Below, piece by piece: positions 9,796-18,171 of a DNA stretch of 43,253 bases. The stretch spans positions 1-43,253 of the forward strand of contig JANWHQ010000106.1 of assembly GCA_025450315.1 (NCBI GenBank), written 5' to 3'. The position numbers were made by a program, and so were the translations under genes. This DNA comes from Caulobacteraceae bacterium (lineage in GTDB: Bacteria > Pseudomonadota > Alphaproteobacteria > Caulobacterales > Caulobacteraceae). The notes under the pieces were generated by a model. It saw only the letters and a list, made by a program, of their open reading frames with translations, had not been told where the DNA came from and did no database searches. Numbering within the stretch: the first letter of the stretch is position 1; the number at the start of each line of letters is the position of its first letter.

Positions 9796-9876
9796 GCCGG
9801 CCGCCCGCGGGGCGGCTGACCCGCCCGGCGCCATGCCTCTGGCCCCGGCCTCCTTGGCGTAGTTAAGCTGCCGCCC

Positions 9877-10893
9877 ATGGCATCCGTCACCATCACGGAC
9901 GTGGCCCGCCGCGCCGGCGTGTCGATGAAGACCGTTTCGCGGGTGATGAACGCCGAACCGCACGTGCGCCAGGAGGTGCGCGAGAAGGTGCTGCACGTCG
10001 CCCGGGAGCTGCGCTACCGGCCCAAGGTCTCGGCCCGCAGCCTGGCCGGAGCGCGCTCCTACCAGGTCGGATTCGCGCTGAACGTCGTCAGCCCCTACGC
10101 CATGCACGCCCAGCTGGGGGCTCTGAGGGCCTGCCACGACCGCGGCTTCCACCTCGTGGTCGAGCCGATCGATCTTTCCTCGCCCGATCTCGCCTCGGAC
10201 ATGGAGGCCCTGGTCAACGGCCTGGCCATCGACGGCATGATCCTGCTCCCGCCGGTCTGCGACGACGCCGTTGTGCTGGGCGCCTTGGACGAGGCCGGCA
10301 TTCCCTGCGTGCGCCTCGCCCCGGCCACCGCGCGAGAGCGGGGCCCGATCGTCGAGGTCGACGACGAGGGGGCGGCCCGGATCATCACCGACCACCTGCT
10401 GGACCTCGGCCATCGCCGCATCGGCCTGATCCAGGGCCCGCCCAACCACGCCGCCTCGGTCCGCCGCCTGGAGGGTTTCCGCAAGGCCCTGGCCGGCCGG
10501 GGGCTGCAGCCCGACCCGGCGCTGATCCAGCCGGGGACCTTCTACTACCGCACGGGCCTGGAGGGGGCCGAGCGCCTGCTGGCCCTGCCGGACCCGCCGA
10601 CGGCGATCTTCGCCTCCAACGACGAGATGGCCCTGGCGGTCATGGCCAAGGCCCAGGCGCTGGGGCTGCGGGTCCCCGAGGACCTCTCCGTCGCCGGCTT
10701 CGACGACATCGCCTCGGCCGGGATGATCTGGCCGGGCCTGACCACCATGCGCCAGCCGATGGCCGACATGGGCGCCGCCGCCGCGGAGATCATCATCTCG
10801 CGATCCGGCAAGACCTCGGCCGACGGCCCGGCGGCCCCGCTCCGCTTCGACTGCGAGCTGGTGGTCAGAGGATCGACGGCGCCTCCCCGTTGA
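9877..10893 (+). CDS. LacI/GalR-family transcriptional regulator
   Basis: A 338-residue repressor. The N-terminal HTH is ITDVARRAGVSMKTVSRVMN (6-25), followed by the hinge (SARSLAG) and a periplasmic-binding-protein-like sugar-sensing domain ending in GFDDIASA and TTMRQP, typical of the family. Its 3' end overlaps the 3' end of the convergent sugar transporter by 29 bp. Three LacI-type palindromes occur in this window, at promoters of the adjacent transporter, the carboxylesterase and the GH3 enzyme; this protein is the only LacI member present and is the natural candidate to bind them. The inducer is probably a sugar or glycoside (inference). Confidence 0.93.
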   Translation: MASVTITDVARRAGVSMKTVSRVMNAEPHVRQEVREKVLHVARELRYRPKVSARSLAGARSYQVGFALNVVSPYAMHAQLGALRACHDRGFHLVVEPIDLSSPDLASDMEALVNGLAIDGMILLPPVCDDAVVLGALDEAGIPCVRLAPATARERGPIVEVDDEGAARIITDHLLDLGHRRIGLIQGPPNHAASVRRLEGFRKALAGRGLQPDPALIQPGTFYYRTGLEGAERLLALPDPPTAIFASNDEMALAVMAKAQALGLRVPEDLSVAGFDDIASAGMIWPGLTTMRQPMADMGAAAAEIIISRSGKTSADGPAAPLRFDCELVVRGSTAPPR

Positions 10894-12157
10894 GGTCCGG
10901 CAGGGGCTCGGCCGACCTTCGCGCCGACCAGCCGAAGGCGGCTATCGCCGCGTAGCAGGCCACCGGAACCATCAGGGCCAGCGCCAGGCTCGTCGCGTCG
11001 GCCACCATCCCGCCGATCACGGGCACGATCGCGCCGCCGACGATGGCCATGCAGAGCAGTCCGGAGCCCTGCGGCGTGCGCGACCCCAGCCCCTCGAGCG
11101 CCAGGCTGAAGATGGTCGGGAACATGATGGAGTTCATCACTCCCACCGCGATCAGCGCCCAGCCGGCGGACGGCCCGTGGATCGAGGAGGCGATCAGCGC
11201 CAGGGTCCCCGCCCCTGTCGCCGCGGCCGCCAGCACCTTGCCGGGCGAGGCCAGGCGCAGGACGCCCGCGCCGATGAAGCGCCCCACCATCGCCCCGCCC
11301 CAGTAGAGCGACAGCCGCTCGCCGGCGGTCTGCTGGTCCAGACCCAGGGTGGTGGGCTGCATCAGGAAGCTCACCAGGATGCTGCCGATGGTCACCTCGG
11401 CGCCCACGTAGAGGAAGATGGCCATCACCCCGAAGCCCAGCCGGGGGCGCTTCAGGAGGGCGAGGCTGCCCGCGAAGGCCGCGCCCCTGCCCGCCTGCCC
11501 CAGCCGCGCCCGCACCGCCCAGAACACCAGGGCCAGCAGCGCCAGCACGACCGCGAGGCCCAGATAGGCGTGGCCGATCACCGCCGCCTCCCGGGCGCGG
11601 CCTGCCAGGGCGGCCCGCGGCGCGGCGCCCTTGCCCACCGAGCCCAGGATCAGGCGCGCGCCGATGAAGGGCATGATGGTGGTGCCCAGCGAATTGAACG
11701 CCTGGGCGAAGGTCAGGCGGCTGGAGGCCGTGCGCGCCGGCCCCAGCCGGTCGATCAGCGGATTGGCCGCCACCTGCAGGATGGTGATGCCGGCGGCCAG
11801 CACAAACAGCGCGCCGAGGAACAGGCCATAGGTCGCCGTCGCCGCGGCCGGGAAGAAGATCGCGCAGCCGACCGCCATGGTCAGCAGTCCCGCCGCCATG
11901 CCGCGGCCGTAGCCCAGCTTCGACACCAGCGCGCCAGCCGGCACGGAGGCCACGAAATAGGCGGTGAAGAAGGCGAACTGGACCAGCATCGCCTGGGCGT
12001 AGTTGAGCTGGAACAGGCCCTTCAGCTTGGGCACCAGCACGTCGTTCAGGCTGGTCGCCCCGCCCCAGATGAAGAACAGGCTGACCACCAGGATCGCCAG
12101 GGCGGATGCGGCGGCCTTGGGGACCTTCGCGCTTGCGCCTGCCACAGAGTCGGTCAC
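10865..12157 (-). CDS. Sugar:H+ symporter, FucP/GluP-type MFS
   Basis: A 430-residue transporter with about 12 membrane segments. The start (LVVSLFFIWGGATSLNDVLVPKLKG) and the ANPLIDRLGP stretch are characteristic of the fucose/glucose/galactose permease family. It should import a hexose-type sugar with protons across the inner membrane. A LacI-type operator overlapping TTGACA lies about 55 bp upstream (12210-12223). The gene converges on the LacI regulator with a 29-bp overlap. I read this as a regulator-transporter pair for a glycoside-derived sugar. Confidence 0.9.
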   Translation of the reverse strand: MTDSVAGASAKVPKAAASALAILVVSLFFIWGGATSLNDVLVPKLKGLFQLNYAQAMLVQFAFFTAYFVASVPAGALVSKLGYGRGMAAGLLTMAVGCAIFFPAAATATYGLFLGALFVLAAGITILQVAANPLIDRLGPARTASSRLTFAQAFNSLGTTIMPFIGARLILGSVGKGAAPRAALAGRAREAAVIGHAYLGLAVVLALLALVFWAVRARLGQAGRGAAFAGSLALLKRPRLGFGVMAIFLYVGAEVTIGSILVSFLMQPTTLGLDQQTAGERLSLYWGGAMVGRFIGAGVLRLASPGKVLAAAATGAGTLALIASSIHGPSAGWALIAVGVMNSIMFPTIFSLALEGLGSRTPQGSGLLCMAIVGGAIVPVIGGMVADATSLALALMVPVACYAAIAAFGWSARRSAEPLPDLNGEAPSIL

Positions 12158-12209
12158 GCTTTGGCTCCCCCAGATTGCGCCCCAGCCGGCAGGGACCGTA
12201 TGAAGCTTG

Positions 12210-12223
12210 AGACAACGCTGTCA
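12210..12223 (-). promoter_or_regulatory. LacI-family operator at the sugar transporter promoter
   Basis: AGACAACGCTGTCA matches the 7273 operator in its CGCTGTCA half and keeps the central CG. On the minus strand it overlaps TTGACA (12219-12224) with a weak -10 (TACGGT, 12195-12200), directed to the transporter. It also lies 27 bp ahead of the divergent Tat-exported hydrolase and could control both. Confidence 0.7.
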
Positions 12224-12249
12224 ACGAGACCGGGCCGGAGGTCTCCGCC

Positions 12250-13143
12250 ATGACCGGAGCTCCGGGCCGCTGGACCCGCCGCGCCGCCCTGGCCGCCGGA
12301 TCCGCCGCCCTGGCGGGCGCCGCGGCGCCTGGCGCCCGCGCCGAGGACCTGCCCTGGCGACTGCCCAAGCTGCACGAGGTCAAGGTGCATGGCCATCGCA
12401 TGGCCTATTATGAGATGGGCGAGAGCAAGAGCCAGCCGCTGGTGCTGGTGCATGGCGCCTCGGGCTCGCCGCCGCTGGAATGGGGCCGGGTGATGACGCC
12501 GCTGGCCAGGCAGTTCCGGGTGATCGCCCCCTATCTGATCGGCTTCGGCCCCTCGGACCAGCCCGACCTGGCCTATGACGCCGAGACCTTCGTCGACTAC
12601 CTGGGGGGGTTCCTGCACGCCCGCGTGGCCGAGGGGGCGATCCTGGCGGGCGAGTCCCTGGGCGGCTGGGTGGTCGCGCACTACGCCGTGCGCCAGGGCG
12701 GCCGGACGGCCTGGCGCCAGGACCTGCCGCCGATCTCGCGGCTGGTGATCTGCGACGGTGCGGTGCAGGTGCAGCCGGGCCAGGGCGGCGGCGGGGCCCA
12801 GGCCAGCATCAACGATCCCCACACGGCCAGGCGGGCGCACGAGTTCTACGCGTCGCTGCCGGCGGCGGACGATCGCAAGACCACCCAGGCCGCGGGCCCG
12901 CATGTGGTCGGCCAGCCGGTCTCGGACGCCCAGCTGAAGGCGATGAAGACCCCGACGCTGGTGATCTGGGGCCGCGAGGACAGGCTGCTGCCGCTGGAGG
13001 ACGGCCGCCACGTCGCCGCCCAGATTCCCGGCGCGCGCCTGGTGGTGATCGACGACTGCGGCCACATCCCCTCGGCGGAACAGCCCCGCGCCTTCCTGGG
13101 CGCGCTCGGCGGCTTCCTGGGGGTGGGCTTGGAGAACCTCTAG
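12250..13143 (+). CDS. Tat-exported alpha/beta hydrolase
   Basis: A 297-residue hydrolase. The N-terminus has a twin-arginine type signal (WTRRAALAAGSAALAG) ending near AR-A-ED, so export in folded form is likely. The alpha/beta hydrolase core shows the HGASGSPP oxyanion loop, nucleophile S136 in AGESLGGW, acid D244 in GREDRLLP and H272 in DDCGHIPS. The reaction type (ester, lactone or other) cannot be told. The start has GGAGG 8 nt upstream. The shared 92-bp divergent promoter region with the sugar transporter carries a LacI-type operator. Confidence 0.87.
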   Translation: MTGAPGRWTRRAALAAGSAALAGAAAPGARAEDLPWRLPKLHEVKVHGHRMAYYEMGESKSQPLVLVHGASGSPPLEWGRVMTPLARQFRVIAPYLIGFGPSDQPDLAYDAETFVDYLGGFLHARVAEGAILAGESLGGWVVAHYAVRQGGRTAWRQDLPPISRLVICDGAVQVQPGQGGGGAQASINDPHTARRAHEFYASLPAADDRKTTQAAGPHVVGQPVSDAQLKAMKTPTLVIWGREDRLLPLEDGRHVAAQIPGARLVVIDDCGHIPSAEQPRAFLGALGGFLGVGLENL

Positions 13144-13169
13144 GGGAAAGCGCCCGCGGCGCCGGCGCG

Positions 13170-13337
13170 TCAGTCGTCCTTGTGGAACGCCGTCTCGAAG
13201 GCGCGCTCTTCCATCAGCTTGACGTAGCGATCGGCGATGCGGTCGCGGGCGAGGCGCATCTGATCCTTGAGATCTTCCGACAGGCGCTCGATCTGGCCTT
13301 CGGTTTCGCCGGGGCGGTCAGGCGTTTCTGGGGGCAT
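13170..13337 (-). CDS. 55-residue coiled-coil-like small protein
   Basis: A highly charged, probably helical protein (MPPETPDRPG..., then GQIERLSEDLKDQMRLARDR, ending FETAFHKDD). No signal peptide or known domain is seen. It lacks the EPVPDRF motif of NepR, so it is not the anti-sigma factor. There is no good Shine-Dalgarno before the ATG, and a GTG 5 codons upstream is possible. A GGAAC-N17-CGTT promoter motif ends about 30 nt upstream on the same strand, which supports a real, stress-induced, nearly leaderless gene. The frame stays open farther upstream but without promoter logic. Confidence 0.55.
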   Translation of the reverse strand: MPPETPDRPGETEGQIERLSEDLKDQMRLARDRIADRYVKLMEERAFETAFHKDD

Positions 13338-13366
13338 GCGGTGACTCAGCACTGGTAGCGCCAGAG

Positions 13367-13392
13367 AACGACCAGACCCTAAGGCGAGTTCC
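13367..13392 (-). promoter_or_regulatory. EcfG-type promoter motif (N17)
   Basis: On the minus strand GGAAC (13392-13388) and CGTT (13370-13367) are separated by 17 nt, matching the alphaproteobacterial general-stress sigma consensus. It reads toward the 55-residue protein. Confidence 0.55.
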
Positions 13393-13468
13393 CGACTTAA
13401 GCCGCGAAAATCCCGCCGATCGGCGTCGGGCGAGCTTGGCCAATGCGCGTCGGCCACACCGGGCAGAA

Positions 13469-13505
13469 GAAAGCCCCCGGCTGGGGGGAGGGGCCGGGGG
13501 CTTTC
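13469..13505 (-). terminator. 13-bp perfect hairpin, possible terminator
   Basis: GAAAGCCCCCGGC (13469-13481) and GCCGGGGGCTTTC (13493-13505) form a perfect stem around an 11-base G-rich loop. On the minus strand the stem is followed by TTCTG, on the plus strand by GGCTT, so the minus direction is slightly more terminator-like. No upstream gene is evident on the minus strand. It may end a small RNA or be a stray repeat. Confidence 0.45.
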
Positions 13506-13676
13506 GGCTTGCAGGGGAGCCGGCTCGGGGGAGGGACATTTGGCCGGGCTCCGCATCACAAACGGAGAACGCCGGTCGCCGTTCCAGCTTCAGCATGAAC
13601 TTCCCGGTTCCGAGCAACCGGAGCCATTTGCCGCCGGGCTCGTTCAGCAGACCGGACAGCATAGGGGCGGTGCGCC

Positions 13677-15461
13677 ATGACCTTGAGCCAGGGCCTGGCC
13701 TTCGGCCTTATCGGCGGGACGCTGCTGCTCTTCATCTGGGGGCGGCTGCGCTACGATCTGGTTTCGCTGGCCGCGCTGATGGCGGCCGTGCTCCTCGGGG
13801 TCGTCCCCGCGGCGCGGGCCTTCGACGGCTTCAAGAGCGATGTGGTGGTGATCATCGCCGCCGCCCTGGTGGTCAGCTCCGGCTTCGCGCGCAGCGGCGT
13901 GGTCGAGCTGGCGATGAAACCTCTGCTGGGCAGGCTCAAGACCGATCGCTCCCAGGTGCCCGTCCTCACCGCCGCCACCGCCGTGCTCTCGATGGCCACC
14001 AAGAACGTCGGGGCGCTGGCGATCATGATGCCCGTGGCCCAGCAGTTGTCGCGCCGGACCGGCTCGTCGGTCTCGCGGCTGCTGATGCCCATGGCGACCG
14101 CTTCGCTGCTCGGCGGTCTGGTGACCCTGGTCGGCACCTCCACCAACATCATCGTCTCGCAGGTGCGCGAACAGACCCTGGGCAAGCCGTTCAACATGTA
14201 CGACTTCGCGCCGGTGGGCCTGTGCCTGACCGCGGTGGCGCTGGTGTTCCTGGCCTTCGCCTATCGCCTATTGCCCAAGAACCGCCCCGCGCAGACGCCG
14301 CTGGCCGAAACCCTGGCCCAGAACACCTACGTCACCGAGGCCCGCGCGCCGCAGACCTGGAGCCACGGGCCCAAGCGGATCGCCGAGCTGAAAGCCGAGG
14401 CCGGCGGCGAGGCGGAGATCACCTGCCTGGTCCGCGGCAGGGAGCGGCGCCTGCGCCCGCACGCCAATACCGTCGTCCGCCCCGGCGACGTGCTGATGCT
14501 GGAGGGCGAGGCGGACGTGCTGCACAAGGCCATCGCCGACTGGAAGATGGAGCCGCACCGGGCCGAGAAGCCCCTGGAGAAGCACGAGGCCAAGGAGGAT
14601 ATCCGGTCGATCGAGGCGGTGGTCGGCGCGGAGTCGCCGCTGATCGGCCGCTCGGCCCGCGGCGCGGACCTGCAAAGCCAGTACAACGTCAAGCTCCTGG
14701 CCCTGGCGCGGTCCGGCCGGCGGGTCACTCAGCGGCTGCGCACGGCCGCCATCCGCGCCGGCGACGTCCTGGTGCTTCGGGGGCCGGAGTCGGACCTGCC
14801 CAAGGCCCTGACCGAGCTGGGCGCCCTGCCGCTCGCCGAACGCACCGTGCGGCTCGGGAGCCGCCGGCCGCTCGTGCTGCCCGTGCTGATCCTCGCCTGC
14901 GCCATGGTGGCGGTGGCCTTCAAGCTCATTCCGATCGCCATCGCCTTCACCGCCGCGGCGGTGATGATGGTGCTGACCCGCACCATCTCCATGCGCGACG
15001 CTTACGCCTCGCTGGACGGCCCGGTGCTGGTGCTGATCGGCGCCCTGACCCCCGTCAGCGAGGCGCTGCAGCGCACCGGTGGCGCGGACCTGCTGGCGGG
15101 GGGGTTCTCGGCCATCTTCGGCCACCTGGCGCCGGAGGTGGTGCTGGGGACCCTGATGCTGGCGGCGATGGTCTGCGCGCCCTTCATGCACAACGCCCCC
15201 ACCGTGCTGATCATGGGGCCGGTGGCCGTCGGGGTCGCCCATCGGCTCGGACTGTCGCCCGACCCGCTGCTGATGGCGGTGGCGACCGGGGCGGGCTGCG
15301 ACTTCCTGACGCCGGTCGGACATCAGTGCAACACGATGGTTCTGGGCCCAGGCGGCTATAGGTTCAGCGACTACGCGCGTCTGGGCGCGCCTTTGTCGTG
15401 TCTGGTGATCCTGGTCGGGACGCCGCTGATCGCCTTCTTCTGGCCCCTTCACGGGCATTGA
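13677..15461 (+). CDS. SLC13/DASS-type anion transporter with RCK_C-like domains
   Basis: A 594-residue inner-membrane carrier of the divalent anion:Na+ symporter class (sulfate, dicarboxylate or similar). Five or so membrane segments are followed by a soluble block at about 200-400 with two TrkA_C/RCK_C-like units, each ending in a NTVVRPGDVLMLEG- or AIRAGDVLVLRG-type strand. A second membrane half follows, with the GTSTNIIVS hairpin early and TPVGHQCNTMVLGPGG late. This architecture is typical of SLC13 proteins annotated as sulfur-deprivation or TrkA-C transporters. The substrate is undetermined. The start has a GGGGCGG upstream. Confidence 0.88.
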   Translation: MTLSQGLAFGLIGGTLLLFIWGRLRYDLVSLAALMAAVLLGVVPAARAFDGFKSDVVVIIAAALVVSSGFARSGVVELAMKPLLGRLKTDRSQVPVLTAATAVLSMATKNVGALAIMMPVAQQLSRRTGSSVSRLLMPMATASLLGGLVTLVGTSTNIIVSQVREQTLGKPFNMYDFAPVGLCLTAVALVFLAFAYRLLPKNRPAQTPLAETLAQNTYVTEARAPQTWSHGPKRIAELKAEAGGEAEITCLVRGRERRLRPHANTVVRPGDVLMLEGEADVLHKAIADWKMEPHRAEKPLEKHEAKEDIRSIEAVVGAESPLIGRSARGADLQSQYNVKLLALARSGRRVTQRLRTAAIRAGDVLVLRGPESDLPKALTELGALPLAERTVRLGSRRPLVLPVLILACAMVAVAFKLIPIAIAFTAAAVMMVLTRTISMRDAYASLDGPVLVLIGALTPVSEALQRTGGADLLAGGFSAIFGHLAPEVVLGTLMLAAMVCAPFMHNAPTVLIMGPVAVGVAHRLGLSPDPLLMAVATGAGCDFLTPVGHQCNTMVLGPGGYRFSDYARLGAPLSCLVILVGTPLIAFFWPLHGH

Positions 15462-15479
15462 TCGGACGGCCCAATGGTA

Positions 15480-15505
15480 GGAACGAGGGGTGGGGCCCAA
15501 GCGTT
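15480..15505 (+). promoter_or_regulatory. EcfG-type promoter motif (N17) before the YfiR-like gene
   Basis: GGAAC (15480-15484), 17-nt spacer, CGTT (15502-15505). It lies about 120 nt upstream of the YfiR-like start codon, just after the SLC13 stop. The longer spacer and distance make it less secure than those at 36876 and 39951. Confidence 0.45.
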
Positions 15506-15625
15506 GCCGTCGCATCGTTTTGTGCGAGACTTGCGGGCCCCTCGGTCCGCGGAGGCCTATGCCTGCGGCGACCTGAAATGGTCCGCCGGCGGCGCTCCGC
15601 CGTCCAAGGGCGCGCTGGGGAGAGA

Positions 15626-16168
15626 ATGAGCACCAGCCGCCGAGCCACCCTGCTGACGCTGACGGCGCTGCTCGTGCTCGGGAGCGGCGCCGCCAAGGCC
15701 GATGGGCCGCTCGAGCTCGCGGTCAAGGCGACCTATCTCTACAAGCTGGCCCCCTTCGTGACCTGGCCGGCTTCGGCCTGGACCGACCCGTCGGCGCCGC
15801 TGGTCATCTGCGTCCAGGGCAAGGACCCGTTCGGGCCCGTGCTCGACCGGGCCATCGCCGGCCAGAAGATCGACGGGCGGCCCGTGGTGGTCCGCCGGCT
15901 GCCGCACGTCGACTCCTCCTCCGGATGCCAGATCGCCTACATCGGCGGCTCCGACACCCAGCCCGAACCCGCGGCGCTGCACGAGATCGGCAAGGCGCCG
16001 GTGCTGACCGTCACCGACCAGGAGCGCGGCGCGGGCGTCGCCGGCGATGTCCACCTGGTGCTGATGGATGGGCGGGTGCGCTTCCTCATCGACAACGGCC
16101 AGGCTCAGCAGCAGGGTCTGTCGATCAGCTCCAAGCTGCTCGCCCTGGCGCTGAAGGTGCGTCGTTGA
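15626..16168 (+). CDS. YfiR-like periplasmic protein (DUF4154)
   Basis: A 180-residue protein with a signal peptide ending near GAAKA. The YfiR-type core starts LAVKATYLYKLAPFVTWPASAW, continues with LVICVQGKDPFG, and ends with GRVRFLIDNGQAQQQGLSISSKLLALALKV, the hallmark C-terminus of the family. In Pseudomonas, YfiR is a periplasmic repressor of the diguanylate cyclase YfiN; no cyclase gene is adjacent here. The ATG at 15626 follows GGGGAGAGA directly. A TonB-dependent receptor follows, a pairing often seen for YfiR-like genes and suggesting a receptor-linked periplasmic sensor. Confidence 0.88.
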   Translation: MSTSRRATLLTLTALLVLGSGAAKADGPLELAVKATYLYKLAPFVTWPASAWTDPSAPLVICVQGKDPFGPVLDRAIAGQKIDGRPVVVRRLPHVDSSSGCQIAYIGGSDTQPEPAALHEIGKAPVLTVTDQERGAGVAGDVHLVLMDGRVRFLIDNGQAQQQGLSISSKLLALALKVRR

Positions 16169-16187
16169 GACAGCGGGCCCGCATCGT

Positions 16188-16212
16188 GGAACAAATCCGC
16201 GCGCGGTGCGTT
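16188..16212 (+). promoter_or_regulatory. EcfG-type promoter motif (N16) before the TonB receptor
   Basis: GGAAC (16188-16192), 16-nt spacer, CGTT (16209-16212), in the gap between the YfiR-like gene and the TonB-dependent receptor. Transcription would begin near 16219, giving a leader of about 50 nt to the ATG at 16270. Confidence 0.6.
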
Positions 16213-16269
16213 GACCTCCGCCGTATGGGGGGGAGTCCGACCTGTCCTGGCCTTTGGCCGGCGCGTGCG

Positions 16270-18171
16270 ATGCGCGCCGTGGCGCTGTCGTTTGCGGCGG
16301 CGGCGGCCCTGGGGGCCGGCGCGGCGCGGGCCCAGTCGGTGGAGGAGCTGCAGCAGCTCTCGATCAGCGAGCTGGCCAATGTGGACGTCTCCTCGGTGTC
16401 CAAGGCGACCCAGCCGCTCAGCGAGGCCCCGGCCTCGATCTACGTCATCACCCACGACGACATCGTCCGCTCGGGCGCGACCTCCCTGCCCGAGATCCTG
16501 CGCCTGGCCCCCAACCTGTTCGTGGCCCAGACCAGCGCCAGCAACTATGTGATCACCGCCCGCGGCTTCAGCGGCGGCAGCCTGGCGCAGAGCTTCTCGG
16601 ACAAGCTCCTGGTGCTGATCGACGGGCGCAGCGTCTACACGCCCATGTTCTCGGGCGTGTACTGGGACATGCAGCAGGTGCTGCCCGAAGACATCGACCG
16701 CATCGAAGTGATCTCCGGACCCGGCGCGACCCTCTGGGGCGCCAACGCCGTCAACGGCGTGATCAACATCATCACCAAATCGTCCTTCGAGACCCAGGGC
16801 GGCTTCGCCGAGGTCGGCGGCGGCAACCTGGAGCGGCGGGCGAGCCTGCAATACGGCGGCCGGATCAGCCCGGACCTCACCTGGCGGGCCTACGCCACCG
16901 GCTTCTACGGCGCCGACACCCTGACCGCGACCGGCGCCCCCGCGCACGACCACTGGACCAACCCCCAGGGCGGCTTCCGCCTGGACTGGACCCCCACGGC
17001 CGCCGACAGCCTGACCCTGCAGGGCGACGCCTTCCAGGGCTGGGAGGCCCAGCAGGGCGCCCCCGACCAGGACATCAACGGCCGCAACATCCTGGGCCGC
17101 TGGAACCACGTCTCGGCCAACGGCTCGACCCTGCAGGTCCAGGCCTATTACGACCGTGAAGGACGCACCACCGAAGGGGCGGGGAACGGCAGCTTCTGGG
17201 TCGACGCCTACGACCTCGACGTCCAGGACGGCTTCGACTGGGGATCGCGCCACAAGCTGGTGATCGGCGGCGGGATCCGGCTGGACGCCTATCGGATCAT
17301 CGGCACGCCCTCGCTGCAGTTCTCGCCGGACAGCCGCACGCTGGATCTGTCCAACGTCTTCGCCCAGGACACCATCACCCTGACCTCGACCGCGCGCCTC
17401 ACGGTGGGGCTGAAGCTGGAGGACGATCCCTATTCCGGCGTTCGCCCGCTGCCGGACGTGCGCCTGTCCTGGACGCCCAACGACCGGGTGATGGTCTGGA
17501 GCGCGATCTCCCGCGCGATCCGGGCGCCGACCCCCTTCGACCGCGACGTCCGCGAATATGCCGGCCCGACGCTGTTCATCTCCGCCGCCGACTTCCGGCC
17601 GGAGACCCTCACCGCCTATGAGGCGGGCGTCAGGCTGCAGCCGACCAGCCGGGCCTCGCTGTCGATCCAGGGCTTCTACAACGTCTACGACAACCTGCGC
17701 AGCGTCGACCCGCACCCGGGCGGGTTCCTGCCGCTAACGTGGGGCAACAGCCTGCAGGGCGACAGCTACGGCATGGAGGCCTGGGGCAGCTACCAGGTGC
17801 TGCCTTGGTGGCGGATGATGGCGGGCCTGGACCTGTTGTCCGAGCACCTCAAGTACGCACCCGGCGCCCCGGCGCTGCTGCCCGCGGACCAGAACGGCGA
17901 CGATCCCTCGCGCCAGGCGACGCTGCGCTCGTCGATGAACCTCGGGCCCCACGTCACCTTCGACGCCGACCTGCGCTACGTCGGCGTGCTGCCCGACCCG
18001 CACGTGCCCTCCTATGTGGAGCTGAACGGCCGCATCGGCTGGAGGCTCACGCCGCGCCTGGAGCTGGCCGTGGCCGGCTTCAACCTGCTGCACGACCACC
18101 ACCAGGAATTCCCCGGCCCCGCCGGCCAGGTCCCGCGCAGCGTCTTCGCCGAGCTTCGGACGCGCTTCTGA
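16270..18171 (+). CDS. TonB-dependent outer-membrane receptor
   Basis: A 633-residue receptor with a signal peptide (to about GAARAQ). The segment SVEELQQLSISELANVDVSSVSK is typical of receptors encoded beside YfiR-like genes. The plug domain includes IYVITHDDIVRSGATSLPEILR, DGRSVYTPMFSGVYWD and IEVISGPGATLWGANAVNGVINI. The beta-barrel ends VFAELRTRF, with the terminal phenylalanine used for outer-membrane assembly. The ligand is unknown (siderophore, vitamin or oligosaccharide). No strong ribosome-binding site precedes either candidate ATG; 16225 is an alternative start, but 16270 gives the cleaner signal peptide. A GGAAC-N16-CGTT motif lies directly upstream. The 3' end overlaps the antisense VOC gene by 92 bp. 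Confidence 0.9.
   Translation: MRAVALSFAAAAALGAGAARAQSVEELQQLSISELANVDVSSVSKATQPLSEAPASIYVITHDDIVRSGATSLPEILRLAPNLFVAQTSASNYVITARGFSGGSLAQSFSDKLLVLIDGRSVYTPMFSGVYWDMQQVLPEDIDRIEVISGPGATLWGANAVNGVINIITKSSFETQGGFAEVGGGNLERRASLQYGGRISPDLTWRAYATGFYGADTLTATGAPAHDHWTNPQGGFRLDWTPTAADSLTLQGDAFQGWEAQQGAPDQDINGRNILGRWNHVSANGSTLQVQAYYDREGRTTEGAGNGSFWVDAYDLDVQDGFDWGSRHKLVIGGGIRLDAYRIIGTPSLQFSPDSRTLDLSNVFAQDTITLTSTARLTVGLKLEDDPYSGVRPLPDVRLSWTPNDRVMVWSAISRAIRAPTPFDRDVREYAGPTLFISAADFRPETLTAYEAGVRLQPTSRASLSIQGFYNVYDNLRSVDPHPGGFLPLTWGNSLQGDSYGMEAWGSYQVLPWWRMMAGLDLLSEHLKYAPGAPALLPADQNGDDPSRQATLRSSMNLGPHVTFDADLRYVGVLPDPHVPSYVELNGRIGWRLTPRLELAVAGFNLLHDHHQEFPGPAGQVPRSVFAELRTRF

Larger units (their letters stand above)
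13338..13676. other. 339-bp gap with promoter motif and strong hairpin
   Basis: Between the divergent 55-residue gene and the SLC13 carrier. It holds the EcfG-type motif at 13367-13392 and the 13-bp hairpin at 13469-13505. No further gene is supported: open frames here are Arg/Pro-rich and lack ribosome-binding sites. Confidence 0.5.
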
